Positions 57,245 to 64,000 of a DNA stretch of 64,000 nucleotides are shown here, one piece after another; the stretch's first letter is position 1, and every line of letters starts with the position of its first letter. Source of the DNA: Vibrio sp. YMD68. GTDB taxonomy: Bacteria; Pseudomonadota; Gammaproteobacteria; Enterobacterales; Vibrionaceae. A model generated the notes under the pieces. That model saw only the letters and a list, made by a program, of their open reading frames with translations. It made no database searches and was not told where the DNA came from. The stretch covers positions 2,356,001 through 2,420,000 of the forward strand of contig NZ_CP124614.1 in the NCBI RefSeq assembly GCF_029958905.1, in the 5' to 3' direction. The position numbers were made by a program, and so were the translations under genes.

Positions 57245-58033
57245 TTAGAGCTGTTGGTTAACAAAGCTCATCATTTTGTCGACGGCAGAGATAACTTTTG
57301 AGTTCATCTCATAGACACGTTGGGCTTCGATCATATTCACAAGCTCCTCAGTAACATTCACGTTTGATGTTTCAAGCATGGATTGTCTTACTGAACCAAA
57401 GCCATCTAGACCAGGGACACCCTCTTGAGGATCACCGCTTGCACCGGTTGGGAGGTAAAGGTTCTGACCGATAGGCTCAAGACCACCTGGGTTAATAAAA
57501 TCGACCGTGGTAATTTGCCCTAGAACTTGATTGTCCTGCTGTCCACGGATATTGACCGACACTTCGCCATCGGTACCGACCGTGATGCTGATAGCGTCAT
57601 CAGGAATAATGATTTCGGGCTCCAGTGAATATCCTGCGCCTGAGGTAACAATGGCCCCTTCGTCGTTCACGGTAAACTGGCCATTTCGGGTATAGCCGAT
57701 ATTGCCGTCTGGCATCAATATTTGGAAAAAGCCATCGCCTTCAACCATCATATCTAAGCTATTGGTGGTCGTTTGCGTATTGCCCTGTGTATGAACTTTT
57801 TGTGTCGCGACAACTTTTGAACCTGCACCCAGCATTAAACCACTCGGTAGCTCGGTATTTTGCGAAGACTGACCGCCTGGCTGGTTGATGTTTTGATAGA
57901 ACAGGTCTTCAAACACCGCGCGACTTTTCTTGTAACCAACGGTCGATGCGTTGGCAAGGTTGTTCGAAATCGTCGAAATGTTCGTCTGCTGGGCATCTAA
58001 ACCCGTTTTACTTACCCACAATGCCGGATGCAT
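57245..58033 (-). CDS. flgG: Distal rod protein FlgG
   Basis: FlgG builds the distal rod. It is 262 residues, the normal length, beginning MHPALWVSKTGLDAQQTNIS and TISNNLANASTVGYKKSRA, with ending NVTEELVNMIEAQRVYEMNS. GDGFFQILMPDGNIGYTRNG is the family central motif. It lies 21 bases after flgF with AAGGAGACG before its ATG. Confidence 0.97.
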   Translation of the reverse strand: MHPALWVSKTGLDAQQTNISTISNNLANASTVGYKKSRAVFEDLFYQNINQPGGQSSQNTELPSGLMLGAGSKVVATQKVHTQGNTQTTTNSLDMMVEGDGFFQILMPDGNIGYTRNGQFTVNDEGAIVTSGAGYSLEPEIIIPDDAISITVGTDGEVSVNIRGQQDNQVLGQITTVDFINPGGLEPIGQNLYLPTGASGDPQEGVPGLDGFGSVRQSMLETSNVNVTEELVNMIEAQRVYEMNSKVISAVDKMMSFVNQQL

Positions 58034-58054
58034 AATCGTCTCCTTAAATTCTTA

Positions 58055-58804
58055 TTAGCTCATACGAAGCAGTGAATCGGACGCTTTGTCCATTTCTTCC
58101 GCTGTGCTCATCATTTTAACTTGCATTTCAAACTGTCTTTGTAAGTCAATTAGGCTTGTCATTTCACCGACAGCATTGACGTTACTGCCTTCAACAGCGC
58201 CTGTGAGCAGTTTCACATTGGCATCCGCTTCGTATGCCGCATTAGGCTCTTTCGATCGAAAAAGACCATTAATATCTTTAAATAGAGAACGGTTATCGGT
58301 TTGAGTGAGTTTAATTCGATCCACAATTTCCATCGCATCCGCCGGAGCCCCTTGAGGAACCACAGAGATGGTACCGTCGTTGCCGATCTCAACTTTACTG
58401 ATAGGAATAGGTAGCGTTATCGGTGCTCCCGTTTCTCCAAGAACAAGGTGACCGGAAGCATTAGTTAGCAATCCATTTTGGTCAACTTTCAAATTACCGT
58501 TACGGGTTAAGCCTTCTTTACCCGTGCTATCCATCACCGAGATCCAACCATTACCTTGAATGGTCACATCCAAATCACGGCCAGTGGTAATAACACTGCC
58601 TTGGGCAAAGTTTTGCCCTGGTCTTTCGGTCATACTGAATACACGAGTCGGTAGCCCTTCACCATACGCTTGCATCGAACGAGCTTGTGCTAGATCAGCA
58701 CGAAAGCCTGTCGTACTCACGTTTGCTAAGTTGTTTGCTCGTAACTGCAACGCTTGCATATTTTGCTTAGCGCCGCTCATAGCGAGATAAAGAGTGCGGT
58801 CCAT
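58055..58804 (-). CDS. flgF: Proximal rod protein FlgF
   Basis: FlgF is a rod protein. From ATG 58804 (CGGAGCACATT upstream) it has 249 residues: MDRTLYLAMSGAKQNMQALQ, LRANNLANVSTTGFRADLAQ and the C-terminal NAVGEMTSLIDLQRQFEMQV. The open frame to 58831 would include the ribosome binding site and is not used. It is the first gene of flgFGHIJ under a sigma-54 promoter. Confidence 0.96.
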   Translation of the reverse strand: MDRTLYLAMSGAKQNMQALQLRANNLANVSTTGFRADLAQARSMQAYGEGLPTRVFSMTERPGQNFAQGSVITTGRDLDVTIQGNGWISVMDSTGKEGLTRNGNLKVDQNGLLTNASGHLVLGETGAPITLPIPISKVEIGNDGTISVVPQGAPADAMEIVDRIKLTQTDNRSLFKDINGLFRSKEPNAAYEADANVKLLTGAVEGSNVNAVGEMTSLIDLQRQFEMQVKMMSTAEEMDKASDSLLRMS

Positions 58805-58839
58805 AATGTGCTCCGATAACCAATGTTCCATTAGTATTA

Positions 58840-58856
58840 AGCAATAGGCGTGCCAA
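58840..58856 (-). promoter_or_regulatory. Sigma-54 promoter of flgFGHIJ
   Basis: The minus strand reads TTGGCACG-N4-TTGCT, the closest match in the window to the full RpoN consensus, 36 bases before the flgF ATG. Confidence 0.9.
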
Positions 58857-58952
58857 TTCTTTAGTCGTTATTTATCAACAAGTTATGTTTTATTGGTTTT
58901 TTGGGGGAAGTTTTTGAGTGGGATGTAGGATCATTGCTGCCTAACACTGGCA

Positions 58953-58985
58953 ACAAAACCAAACCAGCTTTGCCGCTGGTTTGGT
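58953..58985 (-). terminator. Terminator after flgE
   Basis: On the minus strand ACCAAACCAGC and GCTGGTTTGGT form an 11-bp perfect stem followed by TTTGTTG, 28 bases after the flgE stop. Confidence 0.85.
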
Positions 58986-59013
58986 ATAACAGATGATTAG
59001 AGAAATACAATCA

Positions 59014-60312
59014 TTAACGAATCTGTAGGATATTTTGTTGCAATTGGCTATGTACTTCTAGTGCACGGGAGTTAGCTTGGAAATTACGTTGCGCGGAAAT
59101 CAAGTCAACCAGTTCTTGAGTCATATCAATATTCGACTGCTCAAGAGAGCCATTATTGATAGAACCAAATGAACCTTTCCCTGACTCACCCCAGATTTTG
59201 TCACCAGAGAACTGAGTCGAATCCCACTGAGTGCCGCCTTTTTTATCCAGCCCCTGTTCATTGGGAACTCGAACCATACCAACACGACCCAAAGTCACGT
59301 TCTGACCATTTGAATAAGTCCCTAAAACGCTACCGTATTCGTCAAAGTCAATTTTGGTTAAGAAACCAGTAGTCGCACCATCTTGATTACTTTTGGTAAT
59401 TTCGAATGGGGCTGCAAACTGTGTCGCAGCATCCAAATCAAAAGCTAACACCTGAGTACCGTCTGCACCGTTAAGGTCAAGGCCTGCGGTTTCAAAACTG
59501 TCTGTCAAGATTGGGTTTCCGCTGTTCATGCTTGCCAGTGTACCGTCATTATTGAACTTCATCGTGTGTCCAACATGCCCCGTAGGCGACGCTGCATCAC
59601 CACCCGCAACATTGATCATCTTCTCGCCTGCTGAATCCGTCACACTGTAGTATTGATTCCACGTGTTGGCCTGCGTCATATCTTTCAAGTAATAGGTTGA
59701 TAACTTGTAAGATTGCCCCATCGAGTCATAAATCGTTGTTGACGTTGCTCGGTTGTAGGTATCTGGATCGGTGTGATCAAATAAAGCAGGGTCTTTAAGG
59801 TCGCCATTTGCTGGTAAGTTAGCACCCACTTCAATGGCACTGGTTTGTTTCGGTTTACCAAATTCAGCTGGAATATTAAGAGGCTCAGGCTCATAAGAAA
59901 GCACATCACCGGTGTCTTTATTCACTTGATAGCCAAGTAAGTACTGATCATTGGCATTAACGATGTAGTTGTCTTTATTTAAATGAAACGCACCATTACG
60001 AGTTAACTCGTTTTGTTGCGGAATCATTCGGTCTTTAGAAACCGCAAAGAAACCTGTTCCAGAAACACGTAAATCCAGTGGGTTATTGGTATAAATACTC
60101 GACCCTTCATGGAACTGCTGAGCAACCTTATTCGCTTGAACACCTTTACCAGGTGTGGTTTTAGCGTTCGTAAATATCGAGGTTGAATATACATCACCGA
60201 ACTCTGCACGAGATTCTTTAAAACCAAACGTGTTTGCGTTGGCAATGTTATTACTGGTTGTGTTCAAATCTAATTGAGAAGCGGATAACCCACTTAAAGA
60301 TACATATGACAT
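59014..60312 (-). CDS. flgE: Flagellar hook protein FlgE
   Basis: FlgE is the hook subunit. The 432 residues have the N-terminal SQLDLNTTSNNIANANTFGF and FKESRAEFGDVYS, the C-terminal QSNIDMTQELVDLISAQRNF and QANSRALEVHSQLQQNILQI, and variable outer domains between. The ATG at 60312 follows AGGAGATTTTAGA. It is the last gene of flgBCDE, followed by a terminator. Confidence 0.96.
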   Translation of the reverse strand: MSYVSLSGLSASQLDLNTTSNNIANANTFGFKESRAEFGDVYSTSIFTNAKTTPGKGVQANKVAQQFHEGSSIYTNNPLDLRVSGTGFFAVSKDRMIPQQNELTRNGAFHLNKDNYIVNANDQYLLGYQVNKDTGDVLSYEPEPLNIPAEFGKPKQTSAIEVGANLPANGDLKDPALFDHTDPDTYNRATSTTIYDSMGQSYKLSTYYLKDMTQANTWNQYYSVTDSAGEKMINVAGGDAASPTGHVGHTMKFNNDGTLASMNSGNPILTDSFETAGLDLNGADGTQVLAFDLDAATQFAAPFEITKSNQDGATTGFLTKIDFDEYGSVLGTYSNGQNVTLGRVGMVRVPNEQGLDKKGGTQWDSTQFSGDKIWGESGKGSFGSINNGSLEQSNIDMTQELVDLISAQRNFQANSRALEVHSQLQQNILQIR

Positions 60313-60355
60313 TCTAAAATCTCCTATCTAGCTAGCCTATTTACTCAATAAAGAG

Positions 60356-61063
60356 CTATGCTTTGCCAACTTCTAGTACTTCAGCAAGTCGAACTGGCGA
60401 TTCAAAGCCAGCTAGATTGAGCAGTACGTTACCATCACCTTTACCGAGAAGTACGCTATTCACGTTCGCATAAGTCGATACTTCAAACTCTTTGCTTTCT
60501 CCATCCAACAACCCAGAGGCTTTCACCTTGTATTTGCCAGCCGGCAATGGATTACCGTTTTCGTCTTTACCGTCCCATACAACTTTGCTGTCTCCAGCAG
60601 GTTTCGCACCCACTTCGAACGTACGCAGCAATTGTCCGGCTTCATCTTCAATACGGACAAATAGATTGTCCAAAGACTGAGGAAGCTTAACCATTGCTGA
60701 CATAGCAGCACCGTCTTGTTTCACCCCTGCAGCTCCTGGTACGAGTACATCTCGACCGACTAATGTCGATGCCTGTAGGGCTTGGTTAGAGGTCATTGAA
60801 GTGTTTAAGTTCTCGAACTGAGAATTCATTTTCCCAATGCCATCAACGGTTGCAAATGATGCCATTTGCGCGATCATCTGGTCGTTACTGACCGGCTTAA
60901 AAGGGTCTTGCTGAGCAAGCTGCTTCGTGAGGAGTGATAAGAAGTCTTCTTGTTTAAGATCCTGCTTACCCGTTGTGTCCTCAGTCTTCTTCTGCTCTTG
61001 AAGAGATTTAAGCTGATCAACATAGGACAAGCCGCTTTGACCAACGTTATTTATTCCAGCCAT
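60356..61063 (-). CDS. flgD: Hook assembly scaffold FlgD
   Basis: FlgD caps the growing hook. The 235 residues have the N-terminal signature QEDFLSLLTKQLAQQDPFKP and NDQMIAQMASFATVDGIGKM, followed by FlgD Ig-like/Tudor domains (VVWDGKDENGNPLPAGKYKV). Its ATG has AAGGAGG just upstream. It lies between flgC and flgE. Confidence 0.96.
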   Translation of the reverse strand: MAGINNVGQSGLSYVDQLKSLQEQKKTEDTTGKQDLKQEDFLSLLTKQLAQQDPFKPVSNDQMIAQMASFATVDGIGKMNSQFENLNTSMTSNQALQASTLVGRDVLVPGAAGVKQDGAAMSAMVKLPQSLDNLFVRIEDEAGQLLRTFEVGAKPAGDSKVVWDGKDENGNPLPAGKYKVKASGLLDGESKEFEVSTYANVNSVLLGKGDGNVLLNLAGFESPVRLAEVLEVGKA

Positions 61064-61080
61064 TCGCTACCTCCTTATCC

Positions 61081-61497
61081 TTATTGACCCATCTGCAGCG
61101 TACGCAGCAGCATTTGTTTACTTGAATCTGCAACTTGAACATTCGTTTGGTACGCACGAGAAGCAGAAATCATGTTTGCCATTTCTTCCATAACATTGAC
61201 GTTAGGTTTGTAGATATACCCTTCATCATTTGCTAATGGGTGGTCTGGGTTATATTCCGCATTAAGCGGTTTATCGCTTTCAACGATGCCCAATACTTTC
61301 ACGGGTACGTTATGATCACGGTTATAACGTGCCTTACTCAACTCCGCCCCAAACACTGCGTGACGTGCTTTATACGTATCTTTTGCTGAGCTAGAGATAC
61401 TGTCCGCATTCGCTAGGTTACTAGAGGTGGTATTTAGACGAACAGATTCAGCGCTCATAGCAGAACCAGTCACATTGAATACATTAAATAAGCTCAT
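61081..61497 (-). CDS. flgC: Proximal rod protein FlgC
   Basis: FlgC is a rod subunit of 138 residues: MSLFNVFNVTGSAMSAESVR, LNTTSSNLANADSISSSAKD, and ending VMEEMANMISASRAYQTNVQ. Its ATG directly follows the flgB TAG, so translation is coupled. Confidence 0.97.
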   Translation of the reverse strand: MSLFNVFNVTGSAMSAESVRLNTTSSNLANADSISSSAKDTYKARHAVFGAELSKARYNRDHNVPVKVLGIVESDKPLNAEYNPDHPLANDEGYIYKPNVNVMEEMANMISASRAYQTNVQVADSSKQMLLRTLQMGQ

Positions 61498-61896
61498 CTA
61501 GTTACTCCCCTTAATGGCTTTGGTTAAGTTCTTGAATTTACTTCCTAAGAAGTCAAGTGATGCTTGGTGTCTGATCTGATTTTGCATAAATAGATTACGC
61601 TCTAAATCCACATCTACCGTGTTGCCATCACCGGTATCAGGTTGGGTTGGAATGCGGTATAAGCTTTCCCCTGTCACCTTCGTTGAGGCAGAGATATGCC
61701 GACTATCTGTACGGCTAAGACCAATACTTGCCCCCGACGTTGCCGCCTGCAATGCTTTATTGAAATCCATTCCTTTTGCTTTAAATCCAGGTGTGTTCGC
61801 CTGTGCAATGTTGGTCGAAATCACCTCAGCATTGCGCTCGCGTACGCCAACGGTGTGTTGGTGAATACCTAAAGCATTATCAAAAGAAATAGCCAT
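61498..61896 (-). CDS. flgB: Proximal rod protein FlgB
   Basis: FlgB is a rod subunit of 132 residues (MAISFDNALGIHQHTVGVRE; RNAEVISTNIAQANTPGFKA; NLFMQNQIRHQASLDFLGSK). GAGGCAATT precedes its ATG. It is the first gene of flgBCDE under a sigma-54 promoter. Confidence 0.97.
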   Translation of the reverse strand: MAISFDNALGIHQHTVGVRERNAEVISTNIAQANTPGFKAKGMDFNKALQAATSGASIGLSRTDSRHISASTKVTGESLYRIPTQPDTGDGNTVDVDLERNLFMQNQIRHQASLDFLGSKFKNLTKAIKGSN

Positions 61897-61938
61897 AATT
61901 GCCTCAACTCAAAGAACTGACTGTTACTACCTAGATAA

Positions 61939-61956
61939 AAGCAATTTGCATACCAA
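61939..61956 (-). promoter_or_regulatory. Sigma-54 promoter of flgBCDE
   Basis: The minus strand reads TTGGTAT-N5-TTGCT, GG and GC being 10 bases apart, 45 bases before the flgB ATG. Confidence 0.8.
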
Positions 61957-62113
61957 CTTTAAGCTACCTACAAAATTTACTTAGACCTGTACTTTTTCTG
62001 AAATTAATAATTGCAATTAATAGACCGTTTAATATGTATCAGCATCAATTAGCCAAATAAAGATTTCAATTGTCACTGTTACAATATAGCGCACCATCAC
62101 ACCAGGCGACTAA

Positions 62114-62188
62114 ACTTATGCTCACCACTAGACTTATACTCACCACAAAGCTTGTACCCAACCATTAGGCTTATAATCGACGACTAAC
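62114..62188. repeat. Four degenerate 18-19-bp tandem repeats between cheR and flgB
   Basis: Units beginning ACTTATGCTCACCAC, ACTTATACTCACCAC, CTTGTACCCAACCA and CTTATAATCGACGAC follow one another in the 394-base gap. The gap also holds the cheR terminator and the flgB promoter and no gene I can support. Confidence 0.8.
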
Positions 62189-62225
62189 AGTGCCGCAAGC
62201 TTAGCTAAAACGCTTGACCAGAAAG

Positions 62226-62254
62226 AGAAAAAGCCCAGTCAATGACTGAGCTTT
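62226..62254 (-). terminator. Terminator after cheR
   Basis: On the minus strand AAAGCtCAGTCA and TGACTGgGCTTT pair almost completely and are followed by TTCTC. It is about 37 bases after the cheR stop. Confidence 0.78.
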
Positions 62255-62290
62255 CTGAAGTTAGATAGGATAGAACAATCTTTTTGTTGG

Positions 62291-63118
62291 CTACTTCAGC
62301 TTGTAAATAATACCAGGATTACAACGGACCATTTCAAAACGATCGGTTAATCCAGTTAATGATTCAGAAGCCCCCAGCAACAGATACCCTCCTGGGTTTA
62401 AGCTGTTTGCCATCTGGTTGAGCACCTGCGACTTCATATCAGGAGAGAAATAAATCAGCACGTTACGACAAAATATAATATCGAACTTGCCTATGAGCGC
62501 GTAGCTTTCCATTAAATTTTGCGGGCGAAAGTTAACCAATCGTTTCACGTTATCCTTCACTTTCATGCGTCCATCACCAGCGTCTTCAAAAAATGTACGA
62601 CGTCGTTCTGGTGACAAGCCTCGACCGAGTGCTAAATTATCGTAAACACCAGCGCGGCACATATCGAGCATGGTTGCCGAAATATCCGTTGCTGTTATCG
62701 AAACATTCGGCAACATACCTGGCTTACGTTGCTGAGTTTCTAAAATAGTCATCGCCATGGAATACGGCTCTTGGCCTGATGAGCTGGCTGCAGACCAAAT
62801 TTTAATGGGCCTTTTATTGGCAGCGACTTCTGGTAAGAGTTTTTCGGCTAGCACCGCAAATGGGTAGGTGTCTCGAAACCATAATGTTTCATTAGTTGTC
62901 ATAGCATCGACAGCGGCAACCCGTAAGTCTCGATTTCGCCCTGTGACGACATCACGCAATAAATCGGATAATGAGCCAACGTTAAATTTAGTGACTAAAG
63001 GGCTAAGACGGCTTCTTACCAGGTACTGCTTGCTATCACCTAATACGATGCCACACTGGGATTCTAAGAAGCGGCTGAAATCACGATACTCTTGATCGCT
63101 TATTGTTATCGCTGTCAT
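62291..63118 (-). CDS. cheR: Chemotaxis protein methyltransferase CheR
   Basis: CheR methylates glutamates of chemoreceptors using S-adenosylmethionine. The 275 residues have the helical N-terminal domain (FSRFLESQCGIVLGDSKQYL; MTTNETLWFRD) and the SAM-binding domain (PIKIWSAASSSGQEPYSMAM; ITATDISATMLDMCRAGVYD; FDIIFCRNVLIYFSPDMKSQ). It follows cheV by 11 bases, the flgA-cheV-cheR order of Vibrio flagellar clusters. Confidence 0.96.
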   Translation of the reverse strand: MTAITISDQEYRDFSRFLESQCGIVLGDSKQYLVRSRLSPLVTKFNVGSLSDLLRDVVTGRNRDLRVAAVDAMTTNETLWFRDTYPFAVLAEKLLPEVAANKRPIKIWSAASSSGQEPYSMAMTILETQQRKPGMLPNVSITATDISATMLDMCRAGVYDNLALGRGLSPERRRTFFEDAGDGRMKVKDNVKRLVNFRPQNLMESYALIGKFDIIFCRNVLIYFSPDMKSQVLNQMANSLNPGGYLLLGASESLTGLTDRFEMVRCNPGIIYKLK

Positions 63119-63129
63119 TTATATCTCTT

Positions 63130-64000
63130 TTATTTTGTTAGTGCAGTTTTAACCGCATTACCCAGTTCATCAGGGTTAAATTTGGCGATAAATGCATTCG
63201 CACCCACTCGTTCAACCATCGCCTGATTAAAGACACCACTTAACGACGAGTGTAAAATCACGTACAGATCTTTCAAATCAGAATTACGCCTAATTTCAGC
63301 CGTGAGCGTGTAGCCATCCATTTCGGGCATTTCTATATCGGAAATGACCAGAGAAATTTGATCGTAAATACTGCCCTCTGCTGCCATTTCAACCAGTTTA
63401 TCGTACGCTTCTTTACCGTCTTTCACGGCAATGGCTTCGAATCCTATAGAAACAATTGCTCTTTCTACCTGCTTACGCGCAACCGTTGAGTCATCAGCAA
63501 TTAAGATCCGGCGAACAATTTCTTTCTCGGTTTCCGCTTGCGCTATTTCAGCCCCGATAGATTCATCCATTTTTTCGTCAACTGGCGCAATTTCTGCAAG
63601 GATTTTTTCTACATCAAGGATCTCGACCAGTTCATTGTCAATATTGGTAACAGCCGTCAAGTAGTTGGCTTTACCAGCACCGTCTGGTGGGGGCAAAATT
63701 GACTCCCAGTGCATATTAATAATGCGCTCTACAGAGCTCACCAGGAATCCTTGAATCGTTCGGTTAAACTCCGAAATAACGACAAAGCATTTATCAATAT
63801 CGGTTGTTGGCCTACCACCAATCGCAAGGCTCAAATCGATGACAGAAATGGTTTGACCACGGATATGAGCAACACCCTTCACTAAGGGGTTTAGATTTGG
63901 CATTGAAGTAAGTTTAGGACATTGAAGTACTTCTTTTACTTTAAATACGTTAATACCATAACGTTGACGCCCCATTAATCTGAACGTCAGTAGTTCCAAT
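63130..64000 (-). CDS. cheV: Chemotaxis coupling protein CheV, truncated by the window edge
   Basis: CheV joins a CheW-like coupling domain with a receiver domain. The visible 290 residues begin inside the CheW domain (LELLTFRLMGRQRYGINVFK; VKGVAHIRGQTISVIDLSLA) and continue to the receiver (about 165-285; ILIADDSTVARKQVERAI, phospho-acceptor Asp in LVISDIEMPEMDGYTL). The TTG at the right edge is an internal Leu codon, not the start; about 10-20 N-terminal residues are missing. It is upstream of cheR in the same operon. Confidence 0.94.
   Translation of the reverse strand, partial: LELLTFRLMGRQRYGINVFKVKEVLQCPKLTSMPNLNPLVKGVAHIRGQTISVIDLSLAIGGRPTTDIDKCFVVISEFNRTIQGFLVSSVERIINMHWESILPPPDGAGKANYLTAVTNIDNELVEILDVEKILAEIAPVDEKMDESIGAEIAQAETEKEIVRRILIADDSTVARKQVERAIVSIGFEAIAVKDGKEAYDKLVEMAAEGSIYDQISLVISDIEMPEMDGYTLTAEIRRNSDLKDLYVILHSSLSGVFNQAMVERVGANAFIAKFNPDELGNAVKTALTK

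Overview
The window is a stretch of chromosome from a Vibrio species. Evidence: a complete polar-flagellum regulon with the FlrA/FlrB/FlrC cascade, five flagellin genes in two clusters with the V. cholerae arrangement (B-D-E beside flaG-fliD, and C-A beside flgKL), sigma-54 and sigma-28 promoters of the expected type, and housekeeping neighbourhoods in the order usual for Vibrio (dapE, bamC-dapA, gcvR-bcp, perM/bepA, uraA, kdsA-sirB-prmC-prfA-hemA, lolB-ispE-prs-pth-ychF and a large tRNA array). I see no phage, insertion sequence, CRISPR array or defence island.

Layout. 1-12.9 kb (minus strand): start of fliF, fliE, flrC, flrB, flrA, fliS, flaI, fliD, flaG and three flagellin genes. 13-16.8 kb: a Dyp peroxidase, a DUF2919 membrane protein, an unrecognised exported protein and small DUF2956, DUF4156 and winged-helix proteins. 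17-19.5 kb: arsC-like gene, dapE, an M15 peptidase and a DUF2897 protein with two hexanucleotide microsatellites in its coding sequence. 19.5-32 kb: bamC-dapA, gcvR-bcp, a chemoreceptor with its own sigma-28 promoter, perM, a TusA-like protein, bepA, arsC-like gene, DUF2069, DUF2066 and uraA. 32-45 kb: ybaK, a 5'-nucleotidase lipoprotein, the kdsA-to-hemA set, and lolB-ispE-prs-pth-ychF. 45.1-47.5 kb: 15 tRNA genes (3 Met-CAT, 7 Leu-TAG, 5 Gln-TTG), most of them in a 322-bp unit repeated four times plus a final tRNA-Leu. 47.9-64 kb (minus strand): flaC, flaA, flgL, flgK, flgJIHGF, flgEDCB, cheR and a truncated cheV.

How the genes work together. FlrA (sigma-54 activator) should switch on flrBC; FlrB/FlrC should then activate the hook-basal-body operons. 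Matching sigma-54 promoters with GG-N10-GC spacing (GT in flaA) are visible before flrB, fliE, flaA, flgK, flgF and flgB. Four flagellins (flaB, flaD, flaE, flaC) and the chemoreceptor have sigma-28 sites with exactly 11 bases between the two boxes. Each flagellin 5' leader also has an inverted repeat upstream of its ribosome binding site.

The strongest unexplained signals are the flrB promoter lying inside a perfect 13-bp inverted repeat, the flagellin leader hairpins, the two microsatellites in the DUF2897 gene, the recently amplified tRNA array, and a recurring pattern of short imperfect tandem repeats (14-21 bp) in intergenic DNA. All calls come from reading the sequence; no database search was run.
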